Shown here in pieces: positions 34,559 through 44,051 of a stretch of DNA of 64,000 nucleotides. This stretch comes from Bacillota bacterium (GTDB lineage: Bacteria > Bacillota > Clostridia > Oscillospirales > Ruminococcaceae), in the NCBI GenBank assembly GCA_023457355.1, contig JAEWLW010000035.1, positions 1 to 64,000 on the forward strand, read 5' to 3'. The notes below the pieces were generated by a model. The model saw only the letters and a list, made by a program, of their open reading frames with translations, was not told the origin of the DNA and did not search any database. The translations under genes and the position numbers were made by a program. The first letter of the stretch is position 1, and the number at the start of each line of letters is the position of its first letter.

Positions 34559-36013
34559 ATGCAGAAAATTCTGTTTGCGGCAGCCGAGGCTTTGCCGTTT
34601 ATCAAAGTCGGCGGGCTTGGCGATGTGATGGGCTCGCTGCCTGCCGCCCTGAATGCGCGCGGGGCGGACGCCAGGGTCGTGCTGCCGCTGTATGCGCAAA
34701 TTCCGCAACAGCTGCGCGAAAATATGACGTTTGTGGCCAACATTAGGGTTTCGCTCGGCTGGCGGGTGAGCCACTGCGGCATTTTTACGGCTGAATATGG
34801 CGGCGTGACCTATTATCTTCTGGACAATGAGCAGTACTTTAAGCGCCCCGCCGTATACGGCGAATATGACGATGGCGAGCGCTTTGCCTTCTTCTCAAAG
34901 GCGGCGCTGGAAATTTTGCCGCACATCGGCTTTTACCCCGATGTGATCAACGTCAACGATTGGCATACGGCGTTGGTGCCGCTTTATCTCAATGCGTTCT
35001 ACCGGCAGACAGCGGGGTACGAGGCTATTCGAACCGTTCTGTCCATTCACAATATCGAATTTCAAGGGAAATACGACCCCTATATACTGGGCAGTGTTTT
35101 CGGGCTGGATGTGGCATTCCGCGATATTCTGATTTATGACGGCTGCCTGAATATTTTAAAGGGCGGCATTGAAAGTGCCGACAGAATTATCACCGTCAGC
35201 GAAAGCTATGCGCAGGAAATTTTGGCGCCTTTTTACGCCTTTGGCCTGCATCATATTTTGCTGGCGCGCAAAGAGAAGCTTATCGGCATCGTCAACGGCA
35301 TTGATACCGCGCTGTTCGACCCCAAGACCGACCGGAACATATCCTGCGGATATGATTTGGGGACGCTGCGGTTTAAGGCCATTAATAAACGTACCCTGCA
35401 AAAGGAGATGGGGCTGCCGCAAAATCCGGGTACGCCGCTCATCGGCATGGTCACCCGGCTGACGCCTCAAAAAGGGCTGGCGCTTATCGGCGAAGCGATG
35501 GACGCTATTTCGGAAATGGATATGCAGCTGGTTGTGCTGGGGTCCGGTGACCCGGAATTTGAAACCATGGTTCGGGACTGGAGCGCCCGGGCGGGGGACA
35601 GGGTTCGCTGCTCGATTGGTTTTTCTCCCACGATGGCCTCCCGCATTTACGCCGGGGCGGACCTGTTTTTCATGCCGTCCCGCTCGGAGCCCTGTGGGCT
35701 GGCGCAGATGATCGCAATGCGCTATGGCACAGTCCCGGTGGTGCATGCCGTGGGCGGCCTCAAAGATACGGTGCTGCCCTTTAACGCTGAGACTGGGACG
35801 GGCAACGGCATTACGTTCCAGACCTATGAAGCCTGGGATATGCTTGATGCCCTGCGGCGGGCTTTGGCGCTTTACCGGCAGAAGAACCTTTGGCGGGCGG
35901 TGCGCCGCAACGGTATGCAGCGCGATTCGTCATGGCAGCATTCGGCACAAAAATATCTGGATGTCTATTGCGCTTTAGGCGGGGCTGAAAGCGCAGCCGA
36001 AAGCCTTCCGTAA
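34559..36013 (+). CDS. glgA: Glycogen synthase (ADP-glucose type)
   Basis: A 484-residue GT5 glycosyltransferase that extends alpha-1,4 glucan from ADP-glucose. The N-terminus has EALPFIKVGGLGDVMGSLP (the KxGGL ADP-glucose motif at residues 15-19), VNDWHTALVP follows, and the C-terminal lobe has RLTPQKGLALIGEA and the EPCGLAQMIAMRYGTVPVV motif with the catalytic Glu. AAAAAGGAGGG precedes the ATG. It is the last gene of the cluster. Confidence 0.95.
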   Translation: MQKILFAAAEALPFIKVGGLGDVMGSLPAALNARGADARVVLPLYAQIPQQLRENMTFVANIRVSLGWRVSHCGIFTAEYGGVTYYLLDNEQYFKRPAVYGEYDDGERFAFFSKAALEILPHIGFYPDVINVNDWHTALVPLYLNAFYRQTAGYEAIRTVLSIHNIEFQGKYDPYILGSVFGLDVAFRDILIYDGCLNILKGGIESADRIITVSESYAQEILAPFYAFGLHHILLARKEKLIGIVNGIDTALFDPKTDRNISCGYDLGTLRFKAINKRTLQKEMGLPQNPGTPLIGMVTRLTPQKGLALIGEAMDAISEMDMQLVVLGSGDPEFETMVRDWSARAGDRVRCSIGFSPTMASRIYAGADLFFMPSRSEPCGLAQMIAMRYGTVPVVHAVGGLKDTVLPFNAETGTGNGITFQTYEAWDMLDALRRALALYRQKNLWRAVRRNGMQRDSSWQHSAQKYLDVYCALGGAESAAESLP

Positions 36014-36050
36014 CATATAGTCAAATAGCGCAATAATGGGCACAGCCTTT

Positions 36051-36080
36051 GCGGCCTATTTTGCGCCAACCTGTACCTGT
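36051..36080. repeat. Short R1-related fragment
   Basis: GCGGCCTATTTTGCGCCAAC resembles GCGGCCTGTTTTGCGCCTGA at 16981, the diverged R1 core. Both are preceded 30-40 bases upstream by ATATAGTCAAA. The rest of R1 is missing. Confidence 0.35.
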
Positions 36081-36114
36081 TTCCGAGTTGTTTAACTAAA
36101 TCGCTGAAAGCTGC

Positions 36115-36146
36115 GCGCCCCGATGTTCGGCCGAACATCGGGGCGC
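36115..36146. terminator. Perfect 32-base palindrome, likely terminator
   Basis: GCGCCCCGATGTTCGG followed directly by its exact complement, with no loop bases, between the convergent glgA and TetR genes. As RNA it folds into a strong stem on either strand; T-runs are short (ATATTCT on plus). Confidence 0.55.
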
Positions 36147-36303
36147 ATATTCTCTGAAGAGTTTTACCCAAACCAATATTCGTATAAGAACCTGTATTCA
36201 CAAGAGAGAAATGCCGGATTGGCGTATGCATTTTTAACATGGCACAGCGCAAAATGCGTCGTCGAGACGGGCGTTTTGAACTGTGGATAGAGGTTCTAAA
36301 GGC

Positions 36304-36888
36304 TTATTGCGTCAATTTAATGCCGTTCCAATAAGCGGCCCAGACCATGGCTGCCTGATTCTCTATCAATATTTCGTCGTCCAGGTGAAATTGCATAATG
36401 TCCAGAAAGCCTTGAAGCATCGAGAAATAGAGATAAAGGGCGCCTTCGGTTATATTTTCTCTGATCTCCTTTTGCGTCACTCCTTTTTGGAAACAACTTC
36501 TCACGGCATCGACCAGAAAAGTATTGTAACTTTTAATCAGTCCGCGCATACTCTGAAGTTGCTTTTGCTGTAACAGGGAAATATGGTGCCAGAACCGCAG
36601 CCGCCGATTGTCGTTATAATACTCGATGACCAGAAAAAATAAACACCGGAGCTTTTTCTCACAGCTTAAATTTGCCAGCGCGGCAGTTTTCTCAAAGAGC
36701 ATATTAAAATAGCGTTCAATTTCAGCTTTTACGGTCAGCTCGATAATTTCGTCCTTACTTTTAAAATGGCTGTAGAGCGAAGGCGTTTTAATATGAACCG
36801 CCTGCGAGATTTCGGACATGGACAGGCTGTATCCTTTTTCAGAAAAGAGCATATAGGCGGCGTCCAGTATCTCTTGCTTTTTATCCAT
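36304..36888 (-). CDS. TetR/AcrR-family transcriptional regulator
   Basis: A 194-residue repressor-type protein. The N-terminal helix-turn-helix is clear (ILDAAYMLFSEKGYSLSMSEISQAVHIKTPSLYSHFKSKDEII, written here as the positions 6-48). The rest is the helical ligand domain. It is divergent from the chemoreceptor gene; an inverted repeat in the shared 181-base region is a likely operator. The inducer is unknown. Confidence 0.88.
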   Translation of the reverse strand: MDKKQEILDAAYMLFSEKGYSLSMSEISQAVHIKTPSLYSHFKSKDEIIELTVKAEIERYFNMLFEKTAALANLSCEKKLRCLFFLVIEYYNDNRRLRFWHHISLLQQKQLQSMRGLIKSYNTFLVDAVRSCFQKGVTQKEIRENITEGALYLYFSMLQGFLDIMQFHLDDEILIENQAAMVWAAYWNGIKLTQ

Positions 36889-36982
36889 GGTAAACCTCCA
36901 GTTGTGTTGGGCGTCTTAACTTCACTGAATTTAACTGATTTGTCATTTGATGGAACAGCTGCTATTTATTTAAAAAATAATA

Positions 36983-37011
36983 TTGATAATTATTATTATA
37001 TATGATATAAA
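36983..37011 (+). promoter_or_regulatory. Sigma-A promoter of chemoreceptor gene
   Basis: TTGATA (36983-36988), 17 bases, TATAAA (37006-37011) in a very AT-rich stretch; predicted start near 37018. Confidence 0.55.
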
Positions 37012-37023
37012 TAATTTTGCAAC

Positions 37024-37045
37024 CTAACGTTCGATAGTTCGTTAG
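37024..37045. promoter_or_regulatory. Candidate TetR operator
   Basis: CTAACG (37024-37029) and CGTTAG (37040-37045) form an inverted repeat of 22 bases total, just downstream of the predicted start site and 25 bases before the chemoreceptor ATG. The position suits repression by the divergent TetR protein. Confidence 0.4.
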
Positions 37046-37069
37046 ATTTTGAAGTGGAGGAGCAATCAT

Positions 37070-38866
37070 ATGAAAAGCTTAAAGGGAAAGTTAATGCTCA
37101 TTATCCTGGTTTTGGTCACAGCCTCTTCGTTATTAACGGTAACGATAGGGCTTTTGACAAGCTTTAAGATTACGGAGCACATCATCCAGACGCAGGTGGA
37201 AACCGAGCTCAAAAGCGGCACCAATATGCTACAGGTTTATCTCAATCAACAGTTTGGGCCGCTCAGCTTAAAAGATGAAGGCGAACTGGTGGACCAGAAC
37301 GGCCAGGACATTGCAGGCAGGTACGAGTATCTTGATGAGTTGGCCCGGAACATGAACATGGTGGCAACGGTTTTTGCCAAGGATGGCAATAACTATATCC
37401 GAACACTGACGAACATAAAAGACGGCAATGGCGCGAGAGCCATAGGTACTGCGCTGGACATAAACGGCGATGTATATCGGGAAATTTCAAACGGGCGCGT
37501 ATATTTTGGAGAAGCCGAGATTTTGGGCGCACAGTATATGACCGGTTATATGCCTTTTTTTGATTCTAACAACCAGACCATTGGCCTTTACTGTGTCGGT
37601 GTGCCGATTGAGACGGTGCAAAATATTCTGAACGCAGGGGTTGCATCAACAGTAAAGACGGTGGCGGCCATCATTATGTTCATTTTGCTGCTTGCCGGAG
37701 CAGTTACTTATTTTATCAGCGCAGGTATTGCAAAGCCGATCAAGAAAGTGACCGAGGCCGCAAAGGAAATTGCCGACGGCAATTTTGATGTGACGCTTTC
37801 AGTCAATTCCCATGATGAGGTGGGGCAGCTTGCAACGGCTTTTAATCTGACTATTCAAAGACTGGTCAATTACCAGGGCTATATTGATGAAGTCTCCGCA
37901 GCGCTTCTCGATGTATCCAACGGCGATTTGACAGTCCAACTTCAAATGGAATATGCCGGCCAGTTTAAAAAGCTCAAGGACAACATGCAGGCCCTGCTGC
38001 AAAAGCTTAATTCCACATTGCTGCAAATTGATCAAACGGCCGACCAGGTGGACAGTGGCGCAGGTCAGGTTGCGGGCGGGGCACAAGCGCTTTCTCAGGG
38101 TGCTACCGAGCAGGCCAGCGCCATTGAAGAGCTGTCGGCGTCCATCGCGGAAATTTCTGATCAAATCAGGCAAAATGCCGAGCATTCAAAGGCCGCCCAG
38201 AGCAAAGCCGAATTTTCCGGCAACGAATTGCAGCGCAGCAACCTCCAGATGAAGGACATGGTTGTAGCGATGGGGCAGATTACGGCAAAGTCTGCCGAGA
38301 TTTCTAAGATTATCAAAGTTATAGATGATATTGCCTTCCAGACAAACCTTCTGGCGCTCAATGCCGCTGTCGAAGCAGCCCGCGCGGGTGAGGCGGGCAA
38401 GGGCTTTGCAGTTGTCGCGGATGAAGTAAGAAATCTTGCGGGAAAATCCTCCGAGGCGGCCAAAAACACCACCCTGCTAATTGAAGAGACCGTTAAAGCG
38501 GTTGAAAATGGCTCCCAACTTGCGGATCGGACAGCGCATTCCCTGGATGAAAGCGCCAGAATGACAATGGAATCCATTGATCTCATCCATAAAATTTCGC
38601 AGGCTTCGCATGAGCAGGCGACGGCGATTGTACAGATCAATCAGGGAGTTGAGCAGATTTCGTCGGTTGTTCAGAATAACGCGGCAACGGCGCAGGAAAA
38701 TGCCGCCGCCAGCGAGGAGCTTTCAGGGCAATCCAATATTTTAAAGGAACTTATTTACAAATTTAAGCTTAAAACAACCGAGGATGCTTTCAGCTTGTCA
38801 CCCCAACGTATTCAACCGGATACTGGACGCGCCGCCGCAAACAACCGCCATAGCGACAAGTATTAA
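37070..38866 (+). CDS. Methyl-accepting chemotaxis protein with Cache-type sensor
   Basis: A 598-residue transmembrane receptor. Membrane helices lie at about 8-32 and 197-222; between them is an extracytoplasmic Cache-like domain (Cache_3-Cache_2 style: VATVFAKDGNNYIRTLTNI, YMTGYMPFFDSNNQTIGLYC). A HAMP segment follows, then the signalling rod with the hairpin IDDIAFQTNLLALNAAVEAARAGE. GGAGGAG precedes the ATG at 37070. It should report an external small molecule to CheA. Neighbouring TetR control is suggested by the operator-like repeat. Confidence 0.93.
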   Translation: MKSLKGKLMLIILVLVTASSLLTVTIGLLTSFKITEHIIQTQVETELKSGTNMLQVYLNQQFGPLSLKDEGELVDQNGQDIAGRYEYLDELARNMNMVATVFAKDGNNYIRTLTNIKDGNGARAIGTALDINGDVYREISNGRVYFGEAEILGAQYMTGYMPFFDSNNQTIGLYCVGVPIETVQNILNAGVASTVKTVAAIIMFILLLAGAVTYFISAGIAKPIKKVTEAAKEIADGNFDVTLSVNSHDEVGQLATAFNLTIQRLVNYQGYIDEVSAALLDVSNGDLTVQLQMEYAGQFKKLKDNMQALLQKLNSTLLQIDQTADQVDSGAGQVAGGAQALSQGATEQASAIEELSASIAEISDQIRQNAEHSKAAQSKAEFSGNELQRSNLQMKDMVVAMGQITAKSAEISKIIKVIDDIAFQTNLLALNAAVEAARAGEAGKGFAVVADEVRNLAGKSSEAAKNTTLLIEETVKAVENGSQLADRTAHSLDESARMTMESIDLIHKISQASHEQATAIVQINQGVEQISSVVQNNAATAQENAAASEELSGQSNILKELIYKFKLKTTEDAFSLSPQRIQPDTGRAAANNRHSDKY

Positions 38867-39101
38867 CAGCCAAAGCGGATGCCCTGCTTTTGCCTTACAG
38901 ATTCGTCCGGAGCGTCTCTTAAAAGGCAAAAGCAACGGGCAATTCGCGAAAAGCGCCGAAATACGGGCCGCATCCCGCGCATTTTCAATACGGCAATGCG
39001 ATCTTTCGGTAGAATCTCCTAATTTTGAGTTTTCTTATCCGTACAACAGTGTAAAATACTAAATGAGCGGTCAAGTTTTCGCGATGAAAGAGGGCTCGCC
39101 G

Positions 39102-39617
39102 ATGCCTTTTAAAATTGCTCAACAGGATATTACGACAATGAAGGTGGATGCCATCGTCAATGCGGCAAACACCGCGCTGAAAATGGGCGGCGGCGTTTGC
39201 GGCGCGATTTTCAGGGCGGCCGGCGCGGCGGATCTTCAGGCCGCCTGCCATAAGCACGCCCCTATTCCAACCGGTTCGGCGGTTATAACACCGGGCTTCC
39301 GGTTGCCGTCAAAGTATGTCATACACACGGCGGGCCCCATTTACCGGGATGGCCAACACGGGGAGCCGGAGCAGTTGCGGTCGTGCTATCTGAACAGTTT
39401 GAGCTGCGCCGTAGAAAACAAGTGTTGCAGCGTCGCCTTCCCGCTTATTTCCAGCGGGGTCTATGGTTACCCCAGAGACGCGGCATTGCAGGTTGCCGTT
39501 GCCGCAATACGTGATTTTCTCAGCGGGCATGATCTTGATGTATATCTGGTGCTGTTTGATGAGGAGACGTTCACAGCCTGCAAGCAAATTTTTGGCTGCG
39601 CACCCGGCGCCGTTTAG
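39102..39617 (+). CDS. Macrodomain protein (ADP-ribose/O-acetyl-ADP-ribose hydrolase-like)
   Basis: A 171-residue single macrodomain. It has the conserved DAIVNAANTALKMGGGVCGAIFRAAG loop (adenine and ribose binding, residues about 14-40), ITPGFRLPSKYVIHTAGP and the FPLISSGVYGYPRDAA diphosphate-binding loop. Members remove ADP-ribose from proteins or deacetylate O-acetyl-ADP-ribose. The ATG at 39102 is preferred (GAGGG about 9 bases upstream) over two earlier ATGs at 39063 and 39084. No sirtuin or ADP-ribosyltransferase is adjacent. Confidence 0.88.
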   Translation: MPFKIAQQDITTMKVDAIVNAANTALKMGGGVCGAIFRAAGAADLQAACHKHAPIPTGSAVITPGFRLPSKYVIHTAGPIYRDGQHGEPEQLRSCYLNSLSCAVENKCCSVAFPLISSGVYGYPRDAALQVAVAAIRDFLSGHDLDVYLVLFDEETFTACKQIFGCAPGAV

Positions 39618-40064
39618 CCTTTATAGGAATATTGGAAACGGGGGTGCTAAAGCACATTAAATATATGTGCAGCCCCAAATGGCGGGTAATAAGCGAATAT
39701 GCTGGAATCGCTTTAATTGAAGAGGGTCCCCGCGTTGCAGGCTTGCGGGCAACTTAACCATGTGCGCGGCCTGTTATGACAAAAACGGCGCATTGCCGCC
39801 CGGCACGCTCTGTGCTATTATTTTGGAGTGGGGTATGATGCCGCGTGTTGCAGGGCTCGGGGGTGACTTTCTTGCAGGAAGGTTCAACACACAGGCTTGA
39901 AACAGAGCCGGTGCAGGCTTTTACGGCCTGGAATATGATTTTATGGCTACAGCGCCCAGACATGCCATAACGGAATATCCGGCCGGATGTACGGAAAGGT
40001 TCTGTGATGCCCCAGATGAATGTCCCGGCGGGTTGCTGCCGGGGGCACAGGGGGGAATAGCGCC
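39618..40064. other. Intergenic region, no gene recognised
   Basis: A 447-base stretch. The only structure noted is a CCCGGC/GCCGGG stem (about 40024-40043) just ahead of the next gene. No convincing ribosome site plus frame, and no similarity to R1 or R2. Confidence 0.4.
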
Positions 40065-41468
40065 ATGAACTGGCTGCGTAAAAATCAAAGGGTTCTTGTG
40101 GCGGCAGCTTTCTCATTATCGTTTTCTTACCTGCTTTCCTTTTTGTTTGAGGGGCCGGTGCTTTACGGTCGGCTGGCCTATTTTGACGTCCAGCCGGGCG
40201 GTTACATACCGCTTGCTATTATGGCGCATTTTGCGGGCCTTTTCACCTGTGGCTTTTTTACCCGGTCGTTGAAAGCCGCTAAATACGTTTGGGTTGGCGG
40301 CATGGCGGTGAGCTTTATTGTGACAATTCCGTTCTTTTTTCAACCGTCGGTACTTTGGCTGGCCAGCTTATTCATTGCAGGCTATGCTTCCGGCTGCGCG
40401 GTGGCGGCATGGGGCTATTTTCTCAAAGCCTTTACCCCTGAAAATCAACGTATGAAATCCTGCACGGATGTGCTGATTTACTCAAACATTGTGATGATCG
40501 TCATCAATGTGGCGGCCGCTACTTTTTCTTCGGCGGTCGGTCTGGTTTTGTCACTGGCCTGCCTTTTAGGCGGCTTGGCCCTTATTTGTACGATACCGAC
40601 CGGCACCGGGGAGCAGGTGAGGCGGGCAGACAGGCCGCGGGGCAATGCCCGAAAGCCGCTGATGTTGTTATGCTTGTTTGTGTTTATCATCACCATTAAT
40701 TCCGGGCTGATGTATCAGGTCATAAACCCGGCCTTTGCGCATTTGTCAGGCTTGGCCAGCTGGTACTGGGCTGTGCCGTATATCGTCGCTTTGGCGGTGA
40801 TGCGCAATCTGCCGCTTCATATCAAACGCGCCCGAATACTGTATGCCGGTATGGCGATGATTATGGCTTCGTTTATCAGCTTTATGCTGCTGGGACGGGA
40901 AGCGGCCGATTATCTGGTGGTGGATACGTTCATGCTGGGGGCGTGCGGTGTTTTTGACCTGTTTTGGTGGAGCATCCTTGGGGAAATGCTCAATTACACC
41001 GAAAACCCCGCGCAGGTATTCGGCATGGGCCTTTCCGCCAATGTATCCGGCGTGCTGTGCGGCGGCGTCATCGGCATGGCGGCAACAGCTGTCAGGCTTC
41101 CAGATGCGCAGGTCGCCGTTTTGGCGCTTACGGTTGTCTGTATCACACTTGTGATGTTGCCGCCGCTCAATCAACAGCTGGTAATGCTGCTTAAAGACCA
41201 TGCTTATCTCGCTGTTTATGCGCGTATGACCCATCTGGAACAGGCCAGTCTGGTTGAACAGGCCCAAATGCCCAACCCGCTGACTGCCCGCGAACAGGAG
41301 GTATTGCAGCTCATTTTGTTGGGTAAATCAAACCGCGATATCGCGCAGGCGTTGTTTATCAGCGAGCATACCGTTAAAACACACGCCCGGAATATTTATT
41401 CAAAATGCGCTGTTGGCAGCCGCGCGCAGCTGATCAGTACATTACTGAAGAACCGGTCGGGCGGGTGA
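40065..41468 (+). CDS. Membrane-bound LuxR-family regulator (MFS-like N-terminus)
   Basis: A 467-residue protein with about twelve hydrophobic segments over residues 10-390 in an MFS-like layout, joined to a C-terminal LuxR helix-turn-helix (LTAREQEVLQLILLGKSNRDIAQALFISEHTVKTHARNI, about 408-446). The DNA-binding domain would be held at the inner membrane face. GGGGGG lies 9 bases before the ATG at 40065. Such fusions are common in gut Actinobacteria and some Clostridia, usually beside genes for the compound they sense. Here the nearest candidates are the DUF4317 gene and, further on, the flavin reductase. Confidence 0.88.
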   Translation: MNWLRKNQRVLVAAAFSLSFSYLLSFLFEGPVLYGRLAYFDVQPGGYIPLAIMAHFAGLFTCGFFTRSLKAAKYVWVGGMAVSFIVTIPFFFQPSVLWLASLFIAGYASGCAVAAWGYFLKAFTPENQRMKSCTDVLIYSNIVMIVINVAAATFSSAVGLVLSLACLLGGLALICTIPTGTGEQVRRADRPRGNARKPLMLLCLFVFIITINSGLMYQVINPAFAHLSGLASWYWAVPYIVALAVMRNLPLHIKRARILYAGMAMIMASFISFMLLGREAADYLVVDTFMLGACGVFDLFWWSILGEMLNYTENPAQVFGMGLSANVSGVLCGGVIGMAATAVRLPDAQVAVLALTVVCITLVMLPPLNQQLVMLLKDHAYLAVYARMTHLEQASLVEQAQMPNPLTAREQEVLQLILLGKSNRDIAQALFISEHTVKTHARNIYSKCAVGSRAQLISTLLKNRSGG

Positions 41469-41494
41469 ACGGCCGGATGATGGCGGGCCCTGAC

Positions 41495-41529
41495 CAATCC
41501 ACGCTTTGTTGTTTGCACAGCGTGGATTG
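41495..41529 (+). terminator. Stem-loop after LuxR regulator gene
   Basis: CAATCCACGC (41495-41504) and GCGTGGATTG (41520-41529) form a perfect 10-bp stem 26 bases after the stop. The T-run is poor (ATTGCG), so it may be a weak terminator. Confidence 0.5.
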
Positions 41530-41617
41530 ATTGCGTCTGAGCGATGTGATACAATTATTGACAGGCTGTTCCGCAGGGGCGGGGGCAGCCGATCACATGG
41601 AATGGAGCGCGTTTACA

Positions 41618-42772
41618 ATGAACGAAAAAGAGATTGCGGAAATTCGCCGCCGTTTTCGCCCGGATAAGAGCAATATTACGCGGGTGCGCGGCTGTTATGT
41701 CAATGAGAAGCGTGAAATCGTATCGCAGTTCGATCAGTCGCTGCGCATCATGTCGCAGGAAGAATCGGAAGCGCTATTGGGTATTTTAAAGAAAACGCTG
41801 TCCGGGACACTGGGTAAAAACCTCATCGATATTGAATTTGCAACCCAACAGGTGGTGGACGGCGAGGAACACAAACTGCTGATGGCGTTGCGCAACTCGT
41901 CTCTGGACGATGAAGAGGCTGTACAGACCTTTTTTAACCGCGTTATCGAGACGCTGAATATTGATGAAAATTATTTGATACTCCTGGCATATGATAAGTA
42001 CGACGTGCCCGGTTATAGCAAGGACGGCGAAAGGCAGAACGAATCGACCGATGTGTTTTCTTATTTTTTGTGCAGCATTTGCCCGGTTAAAATGACCAAA
42101 CCGGCACTCGGCTATTATGCGCCGGAAAATCTGTTCCGCAATATTACGGCGGACTGGGTTGTATCGCCGCCTGAACTGGGGTTTATGTTTCCGGCGTTTG
42201 ACGATCGGAGCACCAATATTTATAACGCCGTTTATTACTCGCGCAACATTGCGGAAAACCATGCGGAATTCATTGACGCTGTGTTTAAGACGGATACCCC
42301 CATGCCTGCCGCCGAACAGAAAGAGACGTTTGAAACGATTTTGAGCGACACCATTGCCGACGATTGCAGCCTTAATGTGGTTCAGGCGGTGCATGAGCAG
42401 CTGACCGGCATGATTGCCGAGCATAAAGCCAATAAGATCCGGGAGCCGCTGACCATTTCCAAGCAGACGATTAAAGATGTTCTGGCAACCTGCGGCGTTT
42501 CAGAGGACCATATGTCGGCGTTTGAAGAAAGATATGACGACGCTTTTGGCACGGATAAAGAAATTAGTCCACGCAATATCGTGGATACTAAGCAGATGGA
42601 ACTGCGCACGCCGGATGTGACCATCCGCGTGAGCCCCGGTTGTGGCGGCATGATTGAAACACGGGTGATCGACGGCAGAAAATACATATTGGTTCGCGCC
42701 GATCAGGGCGTTGAAGTTAACGGTGTCGCGATCAGCATTCTGGAGCAGCTGCCCAGCGTACAGATGCAATAA
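41618..42772 (+). CDS. DUF4317 family protein
   Basis: A 384-residue protein of a family found mainly in Clostridia with no known function. It begins MNEKEIAEIRRRFRPDKSNITRVRGCYV and is rich in acidic residues, with no signal peptide or membrane helix, so it is probably cytoplasmic. GGAG lies about 10 bases before the ATG at 41618. The frame is open back to 41531 without better support. Neighbours give no functional clue. Confidence 0.85.
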   Translation: MNEKEIAEIRRRFRPDKSNITRVRGCYVNEKREIVSQFDQSLRIMSQEESEALLGILKKTLSGTLGKNLIDIEFATQQVVDGEEHKLLMALRNSSLDDEEAVQTFFNRVIETLNIDENYLILLAYDKYDVPGYSKDGERQNESTDVFSYFLCSICPVKMTKPALGYYAPENLFRNITADWVVSPPELGFMFPAFDDRSTNIYNAVYYSRNIAENHAEFIDAVFKTDTPMPAAEQKETFETILSDTIADDCSLNVVQAVHEQLTGMIAEHKANKIREPLTISKQTIKDVLATCGVSEDHMSAFEERYDDAFGTDKEISPRNIVDTKQMELRTPDVTIRVSPGCGGMIETRVIDGRKYILVRADQGVEVNGVAISILEQLPSVQMQ

Positions 42773-42874
42773 TGTATTTGTTTTGCTGCCGGCCAACATG
42801 TTGCAACCGACAGATGGGCGTGAGCGGGGCAAACATTATTGCCGTACAACAACCAACTTTTAAGAGGATACAAC

Positions 42875-43705
42875 GTGGAAATTAAGATGATTTTAAGCGA
42901 TCTGGACGGCACCCTGCTGGGGCGGGACCGGCAGATTAGCAGCTATACCGCCCATGTTTTGACAAAGGCCGCCCAACAGGGGGGTCTTATTGTGCCCGCA
43001 ACCGGCCGGTTCTATGGGGCGTTGCCGCAGTCGTTGCGCCAGCTGCCTTTTATACGGTATGCCGTCTTAATGAACGGCGCACAGGTGTATGACAGCCTTG
43101 AAAACCGTGTTCTGTACCGTGCTGAGCTGCCCCCGCAGGAGGCCGACCGAATTTTCGCATGGCTGCGTGCGCTGCCTGCCACGATAGACTGCTTTGCGGA
43201 CAATAATGGATATATGGAAGCGCGCTACTACAGCCAAATTGAAGAATGGGTACTGGATGTCAACGCGCGGCAGATCGTTCTGGAGACGCGCAAGCCGGTG
43301 GAAAATTTGCCGCAGTATGTCCACAGTCTGGGCAAACCGGTCCAGAAAATCCAGTCGTTTTTTAAAGATGACGCGTTGAGGGATCGTGTTATGTGCGAAT
43401 TGTCGGCGGAGTTCCCCGAAATTGCGGTTGCCTGTTCGCTGCCCGGCAATATTGAAATTACGCATCGGAACGCCACCAAGGGCGCGGCAATGCAGTTTTT
43501 GTGCGGACATCTGGGCATGGACCCTGCGCAGGTGATGGCCTTTGGGGACGAGCGCAACGACTGTACCATGTTAGAACTGGCGGGCACGGGTGTGGCGATG
43601 GCCAATGCCGTCCCGCAGGCAAAAGCCATGGCGGATATGGTTATCGGCACCTGTTCGGAGGACGCTGTCGCCCATATGATTGAAGCTGCGGTTTTAAGGG
43701 CATGA
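42875..43705 (+). CDS. HAD-superfamily (Cof-type) phosphatase
   Basis: A 276-residue hydrolase with the DxD nucleophile motif LSDLDGTLL near residues 7-15, motif II as PATGR, a Cof-type cap, the Lys in NATKGAAMQFL and motif IV VMAFGDERNDCTML. It would dephosphorylate a sugar phosphate or flavin-type metabolite. The GTG at 42875 has AGAGGA about 7 bases upstream; the next ATG, four codons on, is too far from it. Confidence 0.9.
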   Translation: MEIKMILSDLDGTLLGRDRQISSYTAHVLTKAAQQGGLIVPATGRFYGALPQSLRQLPFIRYAVLMNGAQVYDSLENRVLYRAELPPQEADRIFAWLRALPATIDCFADNNGYMEARYYSQIEEWVLDVNARQIVLETRKPVENLPQYVHSLGKPVQKIQSFFKDDALRDRVMCELSAEFPEIAVACSLPGNIEITHRNATKGAAMQFLCGHLGMDPAQVMAFGDERNDCTMLELAGTGVAMANAVPQAKAMADMVIGTCSEDAVAHMIEAAVLRA

Positions 43706-43734
43706 AGCCCGAACGCTCACCGGTTGCAACTCGA

Positions 43735-44050
43735 CAGCCTGTTGAAAAACGAACATTTTAGAAAATGTTGCACAAATCAAAAGCTTGTGGGGTTTTGGTG
43801 GCGTCACAGCGGGTATCCATGCCGCCCGCTGTGATAAGCCGAGCCAAGCTGCCGTGAGCGCACCTATATGCGAGCGGTCCGGACGGCGTCCCAAACGTAT
43901 TGTAGCATCATATACGCGCAGAAAGGGCTACTACAATAGTCCCGGGGATTGTTTTTGCGTGGGGTCCCCCGCAAGGGGTTCCCCAATGCCGATTAGGCGG
44001 CATCCAGTTTGTGCATATCACTAAAACACAACGACTTTATCGACAGACTG
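43735..44050. repeat. R2 dispersed repeat, copy B (MITE-like)
   Basis: About 316 bp with imperfect inverted ends: CAGCCTGTTGAAAAA at left and, on the opposite strand, CAGTCTGTCGATAAA at right. It shares with copy A the TTGCACAAAT block, the CCCCCGCAAGGGGTTCCCC hairpin and the final GCGGCAT...TTTGTGCA...CACTAAAAC block. An extra central segment of about 90 bp is present only here. Confidence 0.65.
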
Positions 44051-44051
44051 A

